Shown: positions 1 through 7,443 of the stretch, piece by piece
How the letters are laid out: every line of letters begins with the position of its first letter
Position numbering within the stretch: the stretch's first letter is position 1
Origin: Coxiellaceae bacterium
GTDB taxonomy: Bacteria; Pseudomonadota; Gammaproteobacteria; UBA9339
Length of the DNA: 14,425 bases
NCBI GenBank assembly: GCA_003142435.1
Contig: PLMI01000052.1
Location: 9,101 to 23,525 of the forward strand
Direction: 5' to 3'
Made by a program: the position numbers and the translations under genes
Notes under the pieces: generated by a model
The model's database searches: none
Told to the model about the DNA's origin: nothing
What the model saw: the letters and a program-made list of their open reading frames with translations, nothing else

Positions 1-1
1 A

Positions 2-67
2 AGTGAATTAGCCCATAAACTATTACATACGCATTATCATCCACGTCAACGAAGAGGTATCCGATGA
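2..67 (+). CDS. C-terminal end of a probable [FeFe]-hydrogenase catalytic/small-subunit domain (partial, runs in from upstream)
   Basis: An open frame enters from the left edge and stops with TGA at 65-67. Its last residues are SELAHKLLHTHYHPRQRRGI followed by R. The string AHKLLHTHY strongly resembles the extreme C-terminus of the iron-hydrogenase small-subunit domain, where family members end in a (S)HxLLHTxY-like motif. The stop overlaps the next start as ATGA (64-67), which implies translational coupling. The neighbour is a HydC/HndA-like 2Fe-2S subunit, a usual partner of NAD(P)-linked [FeFe]-hydrogenases, and this supports the reading. Only 21 codons are visible: the H-cluster cysteines lie outside the window, so the call rests on a short motif plus context. 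It could instead be a separately encoded small subunit. Confidence 0.6.
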   Translation, partial: SELAHKLLHTHYHPRQRRGIR

Positions 68-570
68 ACGATAAAAAAGAACAAAATACTTTGCCAGAAT
101 TCCTTTTAAATTTTATTGATGAATGTTTAAAAGATCCAATGCCAAGCAGTCAGCTAATTGCTGTTTTGCATAAAGCACAAAATCACTTTGGTTATTTATC
201 CAAAGAAGTAATGGATGCTATTGCTTACAAAATGAAAATTCCTGCAGCAAAGGTTTCTGGAGTTGCCTCTTTCTATCACTACTTCAACTTAAAGCAACCC
301 GGTAAATACATAATAAGTGTTTGCATGGGAACAGCATGCTACGTTAAAGGAGCCGAAGAGGTTTTAAATAGATTTCGCAATGAGCTGGGAATTGAAGTTG
401 GCGAAACAACGAAAGATGGGTTATTTACTCTGGAAATAGCAAGGTGCCTTGGCACTTGTGCTCTTGCGCCAGTTGTAAAAATTGCCGACACGATTCACTC
501 TCAAGTTACTCCGGACAAGGTCCCCGCGATTATCGAGAACTATTTCAATTTAGCTAAAGAGCAAAAGTAA
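64..570 (+). CDS. NuoE/HydC-like [2Fe-2S] thioredoxin-fold subunit of an NAD(P)-linked oxidoreductase, probably hydrogenase
   Basis: This 168-residue protein has the usual NuoE-family length. A helical N-terminal half (about residues 10-75, with the family-like stretch HFGYLSKEVMDAIA and SGVASFYHYF) is followed by a thioredoxin-like 2Fe-2S domain. The four cluster ligands are C87-x4-C92 and C128-x3-C132. In the family this cluster passes electrons between the flavin subunit (NuoF/HydB type) and the rest of the complex in the cytoplasm. The first ligand loop reads CMGTACYVKGA, which is typical of HydC/HndA-type subunits of multimeric [FeFe]-hydrogenases and related enzymes, and unlike Complex I NuoE proteins such as that of E. 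coli. The start ATG overlaps the upstream stop (ATGA). No nuoF or nuoG follows; glnS lies downstream, so this is the last gene of its operon. The family call is firm; the hydrogenase assignment is inferred from the motif and the upstream neighbour. Confidence 0.85.
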   Translation: MNDKKEQNTLPEFLLNFIDECLKDPMPSSQLIAVLHKAQNHFGYLSKEVMDAIAYKMKIPAAKVSGVASFYHYFNLKQPGKYIISVCMGTACYVKGAEEVLNRFRNELGIEVGETTKDGLFTLEIARCLGTCALAPVVKIADTIHSQVTPDKVPAIIENYFNLAKEQK

Positions 571-583
571 AACTGACAAGAAT

Positions 584-620
584 TTCCAATTTTTTCATTA
601 GGGACACTAAAATGTGTCCC
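584..620 (+). promoter_or_regulatory. Candidate glnS promoter with its -10 box inside a perfect inverted repeat
   Basis: The perfect inverted repeat GGGACAC (601-607) and GTGTCCC (614-620) encloses TAAAAT (608-613), a 5-of-6 match to a sigma-70 -10 box. A weak -35 (TTCCAA, 584-589) lies 18 bp upstream. The predicted transcript would begin near 620, about 22 nt before the glnS ATG. No T-tract follows on either strand, so this is not a standard intrinsic terminator. A repressor site over the -10, or an RNA hairpin, are both possible. Confidence 0.35.
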
Positions 621-642
621 GAAGTGTTTTACAGAGTCTTTT

Positions 643-2349
643 ATGACCGATTCAAAAAACGCATCAACCACAACTTTATCTTCTAGCAACTTTATTCGTA
701 GAATTATTGACGAAGATTTACAAAATAATAAAAACAACGGCATTGTTATAACTCGATTCCCGCCCGAACCAAATGGCTATCTGCACATTGGGCATGCAAA
801 ATCGATTTGCCTAAATTTCGGCATTGCCCGCGACTATAATGGCACTTGCAACTTACGCTTTGATGACACCAATCCGGAAAAAGAAGATATTGAATACGTC
901 AAATCTATTAAAAATACTATAAAATGGCTCGGCTTTGACTGGGATGATCGTTTATTTTATGCCTCAGATTACTTTGAAACAATGTACGATCTTGCCATTT
1001 CGCTTATCAAAAAAAATAAAGCTTATGTTTGTGATCTAACTCCCGAGCAAATTCGTGAATATCGTGGCACTTTAACAGAACGCGGTAAAAATAGTCCTTT
1101 TCGCGAACGTTCTATTGAAGAAAATCTCAATCTTTTTAATCGAATGCGAGCCGGTGAATTTGCCGATGGGGAGAAAGTTCTGCGCGCCAAAATCGATATG
1201 AGTTCACCAAATTTAAATTTACGCGATCCCATCATTTACCGTATTCGCAAAGTTCATCACCACAGGACGCAAAATAAATGGTGCATTTATCCAATGTACG
1301 ACTTTGCGCATTGTATTTCTGACGCCTTGGAAAATATAACGCATTCGCTTTGTACTCTTGAATTTGAGGATCATCGCCCGCTTTACGACTGGTATTTAGA
1401 TGAATTACAAACTAAAAGCCACCCGCAGCAAATTGAATTTTCCCGTCTCAATTTAAGTTATACTTTAATGAGTAAACGAAAATTATTAGAGCTGGTACAG
1501 GAGAAACATGTAAGCGGCTGGGATGATCCGCGAATGCCAACGCTAGAAGGAATGCGAAGACGCGGATTTACTCCCGAATCCATCAGAAATTTCTGTGATT
1601 TAATTGGCGTAACCAAACAAGAAAGCGTGGTTGATGTAAGCGTTCTCGAAGAATGCGTGCGCAATCACCTTAACCAGATCGTGCCAAGAGTTCTTGCTGT
1701 ATTACACCCATTAAAAATCGTAATAGAAAATTTTCCTGAAGATAAAACTGAAGAATTGAATGCACCATTTCATCCTAATGATCCAAATTTAGGTGAACGT
1801 GCTCTGCCCTTTTCCCGTGAAATCTACATCGAACAAGACGACTTTATGGAAAACCCGCCTAAAGATTTTTTCAGACTAAGTAAAGATCGCGAAGTACGCT
1901 TGCGTTATGCATATTTCATAAAATGCCATGAAATAATCAAAGATGAAGACGGTAACATTGTAGAATTACGTTGCACCTATGATCCCGCAACTCGCGGTGG
2001 CAATGCTCCTGATGGGCGAAAAGTTAAAGGAACAATTCATTGGGTATCGAAACAACACGCTAAAACTTGTGAAGTTCGTTTATACGACCGTTTATTTAAT
2101 GCTCCTAATCCTGGCGGACAAAAAGAAATTGACTACAGAACTTTTTTGAATCCAAATTCTCTCAAAACCATTGAGCAATGCTTTATCGAACCTTCTATTT
2201 CTAATGCGAAAATACAGGACAAATTTCAATTTGAAAGGCTAGGATATTTTTGTGTAGATAAAGATTCCACTCAAGACAAATTAATTTTTAACCGGACGGT
2301 TTCTCTCAAAGATACCTGGGCAAAAATAAATAAGACAAAAAACATGTGA
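643..2349 (+). CDS. glnS: Glutamine--tRNA ligase (GlnRS)
   Basis: This cytoplasmic class I aminoacyl-tRNA synthetase charges tRNA-Gln with glutamine, using ATP. The 568 residues align nearly end to end with E. coli GlnRS as I recall it; that protein is about 15 residues shorter. The HIGH motif is at 48-51, within [15 protein letters not shown]. The KMSKS-equivalent is MSKRK at 276-280, as in E. coli. Highly conserved blocks are NLRFDDTNP (70-78), [17 protein letters not shown] (about 214-230) and GWDDPRMPT. The anticodon-binding beta-barrels fill the C-terminal part, ending in [20 protein letters not shown]. The N-terminus is slightly longer and Ser/Thr-rich before the conserved [11 protein letters not shown]. 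No strong Shine-Dalgarno precedes the ATG, but no alternative start is better. It is convergent with the RloAB-like module. Confidence 0.98.
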   Translation: MTDSKNASTTTLSSSNFIRRIIDEDLQNNKNNGIVITRFPPEPNGYLHIGHAKSICLNFGIARDYNGTCNLRFDDTNPEKEDIEYVKSIKNTIKWLGFDWDDRLFYASDYFETMYDLAISLIKKNKAYVCDLTPEQIREYRGTLTERGKNSPFRERSIEENLNLFNRMRAGEFADGEKVLRAKIDMSSPNLNLRDPIIYRIRKVHHHRTQNKWCIYPMYDFAHCISDALENITHSLCTLEFEDHRPLYDWYLDELQTKSHPQQIEFSRLNLSYTLMSKRKLLELVQEKHVSGWDDPRMPTLEGMRRRGFTPESIRNFCDLIGVTKQESVVDVSVLEECVRNHLNQIVPRVLAVLHPLKIVIENFPEDKTEELNAPFHPNDPNLGERALPFSREIYIEQDDFMENPPKDFFRLSKDREVRLRYAYFIKCHEIIKDEDGNIVELRCTYDPATRGGNAPDGRKVKGTIHWVSKQHAKTCEVRLYDRLFNAPNPGGQKEIDYRTFLNPNSLKTIEQCFIEPSISNAKIQDKFQFERLGYFCVDKDSTQDKLIFNRTVSLKDTWAKINKTKNM

Positions 2350-2388
2350 TAAAAACTCCTTCGGCACCTAAAAACTCTGTTTAATCAT

Positions 2389-3054
2389 TTATGAATTACT
2401 TAATTTGTTAATTATTTCCTGAATAAGAAAATGAATACTTGTCGAAGGATTACCCTTTCCACTTAAATTACAACTCCATTTTATTGTCCCGTATTCATCA
2501 GTTATTTTATAAGCATGCTTGATCGCTTCCGCCTGAAATGGCAATAGCGGTGAAAATATTTTTTGATTTTTTTTAAAGGTACCAAGTCTATATTTTTTAA
2601 AAAATTTATTAATTTTTTTTCCCATCTGACTTCCTCTTTCAATCGCTCCACTCGGTTTTTCAAAATGCAGTAAAAACCAAAGTTCAAAACATTCGTTGCT
2701 ATAAGCAATCTTGATATTATTACTATGCGCTATTTTGATAGCTTTTAGCATTTTTTCTGGTTCTTTTTGATAAAAATCATCAACATCAAAAACACACCAA
2801 ATTTGGTCACCATCTTCTTCGCAAAATTTTTGTTTGCCCGATTTATCTTTTTCTTTCCATGCAATAACCTTCTCAATTAGCTCAGATGGACTCCAACATA
2901 TTGCTTTTCTAGGAAGCAACAGTGCAGTTTTAAGATAATGCTTAAATTCCTGAAAATAATTTATTTCAGCCTTTTCAGTGTGCACCCAAACAAATATTTT
3001 CGGATGCGCTTTAAGGTCTTTGGGCTGTTGTTTTGACTTACGATATTTTGTCAT
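2389..3054 (-). CDS. rloB: RloB-family protein (AbiLii-like), probable Toprim-type nuclease partner of the adjacent ATPase
   Basis: The 221 residues carry RloB-family hallmarks. An N-terminal strand and turn, FVWVHTEKAEINYF, spans 21-34. A hydrophobic strand ending in an acidic cluster, WCVFDVDDF, spans 86-94 (D90, D92, D93). The family block SNECFELWFLLHFE spans 119-132, and GNPSTSIHFLIQEI lies near the end (201-214). RloB proteins occur with AAA ATPases (RloA, AbiLi) in type I restriction loci and in abortive-infection modules. The acidic motifs are arranged as in Toprim-like nucleases, but the activity here is inferred. Its ATG overlaps the stop of the upstream ATPase by 4 bases, so the two are translationally coupled, and no clear Shine-Dalgarno is present. 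One oddity: family members usually read CEGxxTExxYF near the N-terminus, whereas here the first acidic position is H25. E27 and E30 remain. Confidence 0.85.
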   Translation of the reverse strand: MTKYRKSKQQPKDLKAHPKIFVWVHTEKAEINYFQEFKHYLKTALLLPRKAICWSPSELIEKVIAWKEKDKSGKQKFCEEDGDQIWCVFDVDDFYQKEPEKMLKAIKIAHSNNIKIAYSNECFELWFLLHFEKPSGAIERGSQMGKKINKFFKKYRLGTFKKNQKIFSPLLPFQAEAIKHAYKITDEYGTIKWSCNLSGKGNPSTSIHFLIQEIINKLSNS

Positions 3055-4328
3055 ACTTGTTTAGACAATTTTAAATTCTCAAAGTCATCAATATATGGTA
3101 TTCCCTTATATCTGCCTTCTAAATATCTTTTGGCAAAATTAACACCTTTTCTTTCAGAAATATCAGCTAATGAAAATAATTCAGTTGCACCTTTTTTATT
3201 TTTATTAGTAATATAAATTTCATCCCGCCGCAACAAATCTTCATCCAAAAGAGAAACAGCATGGGTAGTAAAAATAAATTGTGCATTATGTGGGTTTTTT
3301 TCTTTAGAATTAAAAATAGAGACCAAATACTGACATAAAGTAGGATGAAAACCATACTCGAGCTCATCAATTAATAAAACTTTTTTATTTTGTAAAGAAT
3401 CGATAACTGGAGCAGAAAGAGCGAACATTTGCTGCGTTCCCGCTGATTCTTCTGTGAAAAAGTCCAGTACAGTCTCACAAACCTCTTTTCCTTTTTGATT
3501 GTATTTTTTATGAAAAAACTTAAGACTACGTTCCGCTATCTTTGAATTTTCTTTAAATAACAGCTCTTTAAATTTATCTGGAATATTGCGAATTTCTTGA
3601 GCAGTAATCATTTTTTGACTTGCCTTGATATCAGCAACGCCAAAATCGGCTTTAACAATAAAGTCCTTCATTTTAGTAGCGATATCAGGATTATTTAAAA
3701 ACTGACCAAAAGAATAATCTAATGTTCTACCTCTTTCTGCGCCTGAAATAACATCAGTATTTTGCATAAACTGCATTATCTTTTGCGAAATTGGCTTATT
3801 ATGACTAGCCAGAAGCGATAACAGTAAAACTCGCTCTGACACTTGTTTTTTCAGATCTTCGGAAGCTTCTGAAAAATAATTCTTGTTTGATTGGATTGCT
3901 TGTTTTTCCCTTATAAATAAATCCTTGTTTCCTTGCTCTGCTTTTAACCACTCAGAAATAATGCATTTTTTATCCATTGAAAAACCATAACTAAATATTT
4001 CCTTTTCAAGGATAAATTTTATCTCAAAGTATGAAGGTTTATTTTCTGTACCTTCATTCAATTTGAAAGCTTCATTCGACAAATCAACACGTAAATTACT
4101 TCTTAATAACGACTCTAAAACCATTCCACGAAAAACCATAAAGGCTTTCAAAATATTTGTTTTTCCTGAAGCATTAGCACCATAAATCGCTGCACATTTT
4201 AATAGTGAAACTTTACCACAATCAAAAACAGCATCAGATTTCATGGTTTTATCACTAGTGGCTTGCAAGTCAAGGATAATTTCATCTTGAATTGAGCGGA
4301 AATTTTTGACTTTGAAATTTATAAGCAT
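3051..4328 (-). CDS. AAA family ATPase, RloA/AbiLi-like (AAA_15/AAA_21 group), of a probable defence module
   Basis: The 425-residue protein is an ABC/SMC-like ATPase of the type paired with RloB. It begins MLINFKVKNFRSIQDE, the usual N-terminal strand of this group. Walker A is GANASGKT (50-57). An ABC-signature-like segment ESAGTQQ lies at 294-300, Walker B VLLIDELE at 317-324 with catalytic E322, and a switch histidine in FTTH at 353-356. The C-terminus RYLEGRYKGIPYI is also typical. In known pairs the ATPase is thought to sense a phage cue and control the toxic partner. Here the partner gene follows with an ATGA overlap. It is encoded between marC and glnS with no other defence gene in view. 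Nothing indicates truncation. Related two-gene systems such as PARIS have a different effector (DUF4435), so RloAB/AbiL is preferred. Confidence 0.88.
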   Translation of the reverse strand: MLINFKVKNFRSIQDEIILDLQATSDKTMKSDAVFDCGKVSLLKCAAIYGANASGKTNILKAFMVFRGMVLESLLRSNLRVDLSNEAFKLNEGTENKPSYFEIKFILEKEIFSYGFSMDKKCIISEWLKAEQGNKDLFIREKQAIQSNKNYFSEASEDLKKQVSERVLLLSLLASHNKPISQKIMQFMQNTDVISGAERGRTLDYSFGQFLNNPDIATKMKDFIVKADFGVADIKASQKMITAQEIRNIPDKFKELLFKENSKIAERSLKFFHKKYNQKGKEVCETVLDFFTEESAGTQQMFALSAPVIDSLQNKKVLLIDELEYGFHPTLCQYLVSIFNSKEKNPHNAQFIFTTHAVSLLDEDLLRRDEIYITNKNKKGATELFSLADISERKGVNFAKRYLEGRYKGIPYIDDFENLKLSKQV

Positions 4329-4366
4329 AATGTGAAATTATTTTAATTTTGTTAATGAGCAATCTG

Positions 4367-4395
4367 ATTTTAGCAATTTTTTGTCCAAAAATCCA
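4367..4395 (-). promoter_or_regulatory. Candidate promoter of the ATPase-RloB operon
   Basis: Read on the minus strand, TGCTAAAAT gives an extended -10 (TGn plus TAAAAT, 5 of 6; the hexamer is at 4367-4372). A poor -35, TGGATT (4390-4395), lies 17 bp upstream. The transcript would start about 30 nt before the ATPase ATG. The rest of this 204-bp gap (4329-4532) is very AT-rich. It holds a 10-bp palindrome TACAATTGTA (4488-4497) and the widely spaced inverted repeat ccattgtt/aacaatgg (4393-4400, 4439-4446), for which I assign no role. Confidence 0.3.
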
Positions 4396-4532
4396 TTGTT
4401 TTTGACAAAAAAACGTGATTTATGGTGTTTTTTGGATTAACAATGGGTTTTGGGGCGAAAACTGTTCGATAATGATGTTGCCCAGATTACAATTGTAGGA
4501 AATTTAATCAAATATAGGACGACAAAATACTA

Positions 4533-5132
4533 TTAATGCAATCGAAAATAACTTTCTAATCCAGTCAAAAACATTTGAATTGCCATTGCGGTTAACATCA
4601 TTCCTGATAATCTCTCCAGCGCAATAAGCCCCTTTTCACTGAAAAAATTGCTTAAATAACGGGCGCTTAAAATAATAATAGCAAAAATAAGTGAAGCAGC
4701 TATCAAAACTAGAAACCACCAAAAACCAAATTCCGGATGCTGTGACATAAACAGCATAACAGTTGTCATTGCCGCAGGCCCCGCAGTCATAGGAATTGCC
4801 AAAGGCACCATGAAGGGTTCACTAGTTGCCGCAGAAACAGTTCTCTCGGTTTTTGGTTTTTCCTCAGGAAAAATCATGCGAATTGCGATCAAAAATAAAA
4901 TAATACCGCCGGAAATTCCTAGAGCCTGTTCGCTTATTTGCATCCAACCCAGGAAAAATTTTCCAAAAAACATGAAAACTGCCAACAGCAAAAAAGCAAT
5001 GAAAACTTCACGAATAATTATTTTCGTATGTCGCTTGGGATCAATTGGCTTTAAAATCGATAAAAATATTGGAATGTTTCCCAAAGGGTTCATGACCAAA
5101 ACCAAAAGAATAAGTGATGAATACAGTTTCAT
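4533..5132 (-). CDS. MarC family (YhgN-like) integral membrane protein
   Basis: The 199-residue inner-membrane protein has about six hydrophobic segments (roughly 3-27, 39-60, 68-88, 107-130, 137-156 and 168-190). It matches the MarC/UPF0056 family and most closely E. coli YhgN. Shared features are NPLGNIPIFLSILK near the N-terminus, SGGIILFLIAIRMIFP in the middle, EPFMVPLAIPMTAGP at about 105-119, and EKGLIALERLSGMML near the C-terminus. The biochemical role of the family is unsettled; the old link of MarC to multiple antibiotic resistance was not supported by later work. The gap after the FUSC gene is 115 bp, so it may have its own promoter, but I found no convincing one. The N-terminus is about three residues shorter than YhgN, and no in-frame ATG, GTG or TTG lies just upstream. 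Confidence 0.92.
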   Translation of the reverse strand: MKLYSSLILLVLVMNPLGNIPIFLSILKPIDPKRHTKIIIREVFIAFLLLAVFMFFGKFFLGWMQISEQALGISGGIILFLIAIRMIFPEEKPKTERTVSAATSEPFMVPLAIPMTAGPAAMTTVMLFMSQHPEFGFWWFLVLIAASLIFAIIILSARYLSNFFSEKGLIALERLSGMMLTAMAIQMFLTGLESYFRLH

Positions 5133-5247
5133 AAGTTTGCGTTTTTTAATACGAAATATTTGTTATGTTTAATTAAATCGGCATTTACGAATTATTTAAC
5201 AAGCCTAATTAATCCCAGGAAATTTATCCGATGATAATGACCAATGT

Positions 5248-6330
5248 TCAAGTAATTTTTTCTGCAAGCTGATAAAGCCCGCTAATTTCGTCAATGATTT
5301 GTTCAATAAAAAACAAAAGAGAATGTTCATCTAGTAATTTCTGCATTTTTTCTTCCTGCGGCATCTCTTTTATTAACTGGCGAATTTTTTTCTTACACTC
5401 AACTAAATCTATTGTTATTGAGCCAGACATATCATTTTCAAAATAATTTGCTAATTCAGTTAAGCTATTTTCAATAACAGCATTTAGTTCAGGCATATTC
5501 TTAACTTTATGCATAACTTTAAATAACCATTCGTCTTCGTGCAAAACACGGCGCATAAAATAAATCAGGCGATAAATTTTACGCTCAATTTTTACAATTT
5601 CAATATAGTTTGTTTTTCTATATCTACTAAAATAGCTGCTGCCTGCGGCCGCCTCCTCTATCAAGCTAGGTTGATCATCTAAGTTTACCAACAGTACTGA
5701 ATCCAGCCTATCGTCTAAAGTAAATATTGATAATTCTTTTCTTGTTGATTCAAGTGTTCTAATGTATAACTTCTGCAAATCTCGCAAAGCTTTAGCAACG
5801 CTGTCACGTAAACGGTCGCGAGCATGAATCGGAAAAACTAACCGTGAAACAAGCAATGCGATAATTATGCCGATAACTATATAAACTCCTCTTTCAAGAG
5901 CATACTCTATGTTTGCGTTTAAACCAGTCAGAGTTAATATAACTGTGACGCCTCCTAAAGTTCCCGCATAACTTAAATCACCGCCACCGCTTGCAATATA
6001 CGTGAATATGGCACATGCAATAAATACCGTAGCAAACATGGCGATATAATTATTATCAAAAGTCAATAAAACTAAGAGAGTAATTACAATACCGCAAAAA
6101 GTCCCTAAAAATCGCATGTATGCTTTCTTTAAAGCACCACCAAAATGCGTTTGAGCACTCATAACTACCATTATGGTAATTGGTACCCATTGGCCTGAAG
6201 GCCAACGAAGATACGACACCAATGCTAGACCTATTAAACAACCTAAAGCTGTTTTAAAGCTATGAACAAGTCGATAATGGTCTAAAGAGTATTTATGGGC
6301 AAATTTACGTACTCGTTTTATAAAATCCAT
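5248..6330 (-). CDS. FUSC family inner-membrane protein (aromatic acid exporter-like)
   Basis: The 360-residue protein has an N-terminal membrane domain with about six hydrophobic segments (26-42, 46-62, 74-92, 96-114, 122-137 and 148-166). A charged, mainly helical cytoplasmic region of about 190 residues follows. The segment WPSGQWVPITIMVVMSAQ (43-60) and the following GGALKKAYMRFLGT are typical of the FUSC (fusaric acid resistance/AaeB/YccS-like) superfamily. Members are thought to be components of exporters or modulators of envelope processes; the substrate here is unknown. It is about half the length of AaeB or YccS, having only one membrane domain plus one soluble domain, a known single-module form. 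A Shine-Dalgarno-like AAAGGGA precedes the ATG by about 11 nt. A candidate promoter lies at 6398-6426. Confidence 0.85.
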   Translation of the reverse strand: MDFIKRVRKFAHKYSLDHYRLVHSFKTALGCLIGLALVSYLRWPSGQWVPITIMVVMSAQTHFGGALKKAYMRFLGTFCGIVITLLVLLTFDNNYIAMFATVFIACAIFTYIASGGGDLSYAGTLGGVTVILTLTGLNANIEYALERGVYIVIGIIIALLVSRLVFPIHARDRLRDSVAKALRDLQKLYIRTLESTRKELSIFTLDDRLDSVLLVNLDDQPSLIEEAAAGSSYFSRYRKTNYIEIVKIERKIYRLIYFMRRVLHEDEWLFKVMHKVKNMPELNAVIENSLTELANYFENDMSGSITIDLVECKKKIRQLIKEMPQEEKMQKLLDEHSLLFFIEQIIDEISGLYQLAEKIT

Positions 6331-6397
6331 GCTATAAAAAATCCCTTTAAAATCAAATAGTTATAAAAAATGATAAAATTTTTGCCTGAAATGAAAT

Positions 6398-6426
6398 AGA
6401 TTAACAAAAACAGTGTCAGTTGACAA
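6398..6426 (-). promoter_or_regulatory. Candidate promoter of the FUSC gene, -35 overlapped by a small palindrome
   Basis: On the minus strand TTGTCA (6421-6426) and TAATCT (6398-6403) are separated by exactly 17 bp. On the plus strand TGTCA-gt-TGACA (6414-6425) is a perfect 5-bp inverted repeat that covers the -35, which could be an operator. It lies between the end of the nitrilase-like gene and the FUSC start, so the FUSC gene probably has its own transcript. Confidence 0.4.
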
Positions 6427-6435
6427 TTTTAATAG

Positions 6436-7443
6436 CTACACCTTAACAGATGGTGAGATCTTTTCTTCTTGGTAAACTGGCACTTCATATATCTGCCCAG
6501 ATATAATTTGGCGAATAAATAGCTCATGTTGTTCATAACCTTTTAAGAAAGCAGGTTTTTGTAATGCGTAAGCCCAGGCATCTGCATCAACAAGAAAAGT
6601 ATATCCGCCCATAGCGTTATCTTTTGTTATACTGGAACAACCATCAGAAATAACGAAATGAAAAAAGGGGTTTTCTCTTTTATCTGTACCTATTTCCCTT
6701 TTCAAGACCCCTAACGTGTGGGTACGACATATTTCCATCGCAATTGGTATACTCCCAAAAACTTTAATTATTTTAGTATGCGTGCCTGGAGAAAACAACA
6801 TGATATTACCCAGAGCAGCAGAGTCATACCATGGATGAACTTTTTCTTGATCAGATTCCATCAATTCTAGAACAGATAGCTCACGTGCGAGACAAATCTT
6901 ATCTTGTTTTTCGCAGCTATTCCCCCAAAAGCAAAATGTTCTATTTTTTGCCGATTGTTGCAAACGGGGGTTAGCAAAAATTGCATCGGGCGGCTGCTGT
7001 CCTTCATCCCACGGCTGATGCGATTCGCTTAATTGTGTTATAGTTCTGTCTTGATAAGCTCTTCTAAGTTTTTCTAATTTTCTTTCTCTTTTCTCAGGAA
7101 CTATCGGGGTCGTATAAGGAATTGTGCCAATGATACATAAATCAGGGTACTTCTGAGTCAACTCCTGCATTTGCTGCTTAAAAAAATCTTTTTGTTTTTT
7201 ATCCAAAAATGCGGCTCTTTCACAATCCCAAGAACTTCTTTTTTGCTCATCAACTTTTAAATTGAATAACATGTATTCAGGCCAAACAAAAAAAATTTTA
7301 TCAGGGGGCGTCTCTTTTTTTTTCTCCTTCTCATACCAGAAGCGTATACTAAGTTTTATTTGATTGATCTGATCTTCAAACTTATAACCATTAGGATTTT
7401 TACGATCAAAAGGAAATTTAATTATTAAAACAGTAATTTTCAT
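6436..7443 (-). CDS. Divergent nitrilase-superfamily (carbon-nitrogen hydrolase-like) protein of unknown substrate
   Basis: I do not recognise the specific family of this 335-residue protein, but the nitrilase fold can be read in it. The N-terminal strand MKITVLIIKF is followed by IFFVWPEYM (50-58), whose E56 matches the catalytic Glu of the E-K-C triad. CIIGTIPY (103-110) follows as the next core strand. FSPGTHTKIIKVFGSIPIAM (217-236) and then EICRTH (237-242) matches the family pattern around the nucleophile, giving C239 as the candidate Cys. FFHFVISDG (260-268) is the following strand. The catalytic Lys is less certain; K179 and K182 in CEKQDKICLA are the best candidates. A long charged insertion (about 112-170) has no counterpart that I know of. 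There is no signal peptide or membrane segment, so it is probably soluble. It appears to be a single-gene unit between uvrA and the FUSC gene. A host-directed role is possible in this kind of genome but is not shown. Confidence 0.65.
   Translation of the reverse strand: MKITVLIIKFPFDRKNPNGYKFEDQINQIKLSIRFWYEKEKKKETPPDKIFFVWPEYMLFNLKVDEQKRSSWDCERAAFLDKKQKDFFKQQMQELTQKYPDLCIIGTIPYTTPIVPEKRERKLEKLRRAYQDRTITQLSESHQPWDEGQQPPDAIFANPRLQQSAKNRTFCFWGNSCEKQDKICLARELSVLELMESDQEKVHPWYDSAALGNIMLFSPGTHTKIIKVFGSIPIAMEICRTHTLGVLKREIGTDKRENPFFHFVISDGCSSITKDNAMGGYTFLVDADAWAYALQKPAFLKGYEQHELFIRQIISGQIYEVPVYQEEKISPSVKV

Noticed and set aside
2389..4328. PARIS, OLD/Gabija or retron-type defence system.
   Set aside because: The second protein has RloB motifs, not DUF4435, helicase or reverse-transcriptase motifs, and the ATPase has no fused Toprim domain; RloAB/AbiL fits better.
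4384..4446. Inverted segments tccaaaaa/tttttgga and ccattgtt/aacaatgg upstream of the ATPase gene.
   Set aside because: The arms cross rather than nest, are short and AT-rich, and have loops of about 38 bases or more; chance is the simplest explanation.
4488..4497. Palindrome TACAATTGTA between marC and the ATPase gene.
   Set aside because: Ten-base AT-rich palindromes are expected by chance in such sequence, and it is not placed at a recognisable promoter.
4810..5172. A 120-codon frame on the plus strand opposite marC, and similar opposite-strand frames within glnS, uvrA and other genes.
   Set aside because: They lie entirely or almost entirely opposite well-supported genes, are basic or serine-rich in the manner of antisense translation, and have no convincing start signals.
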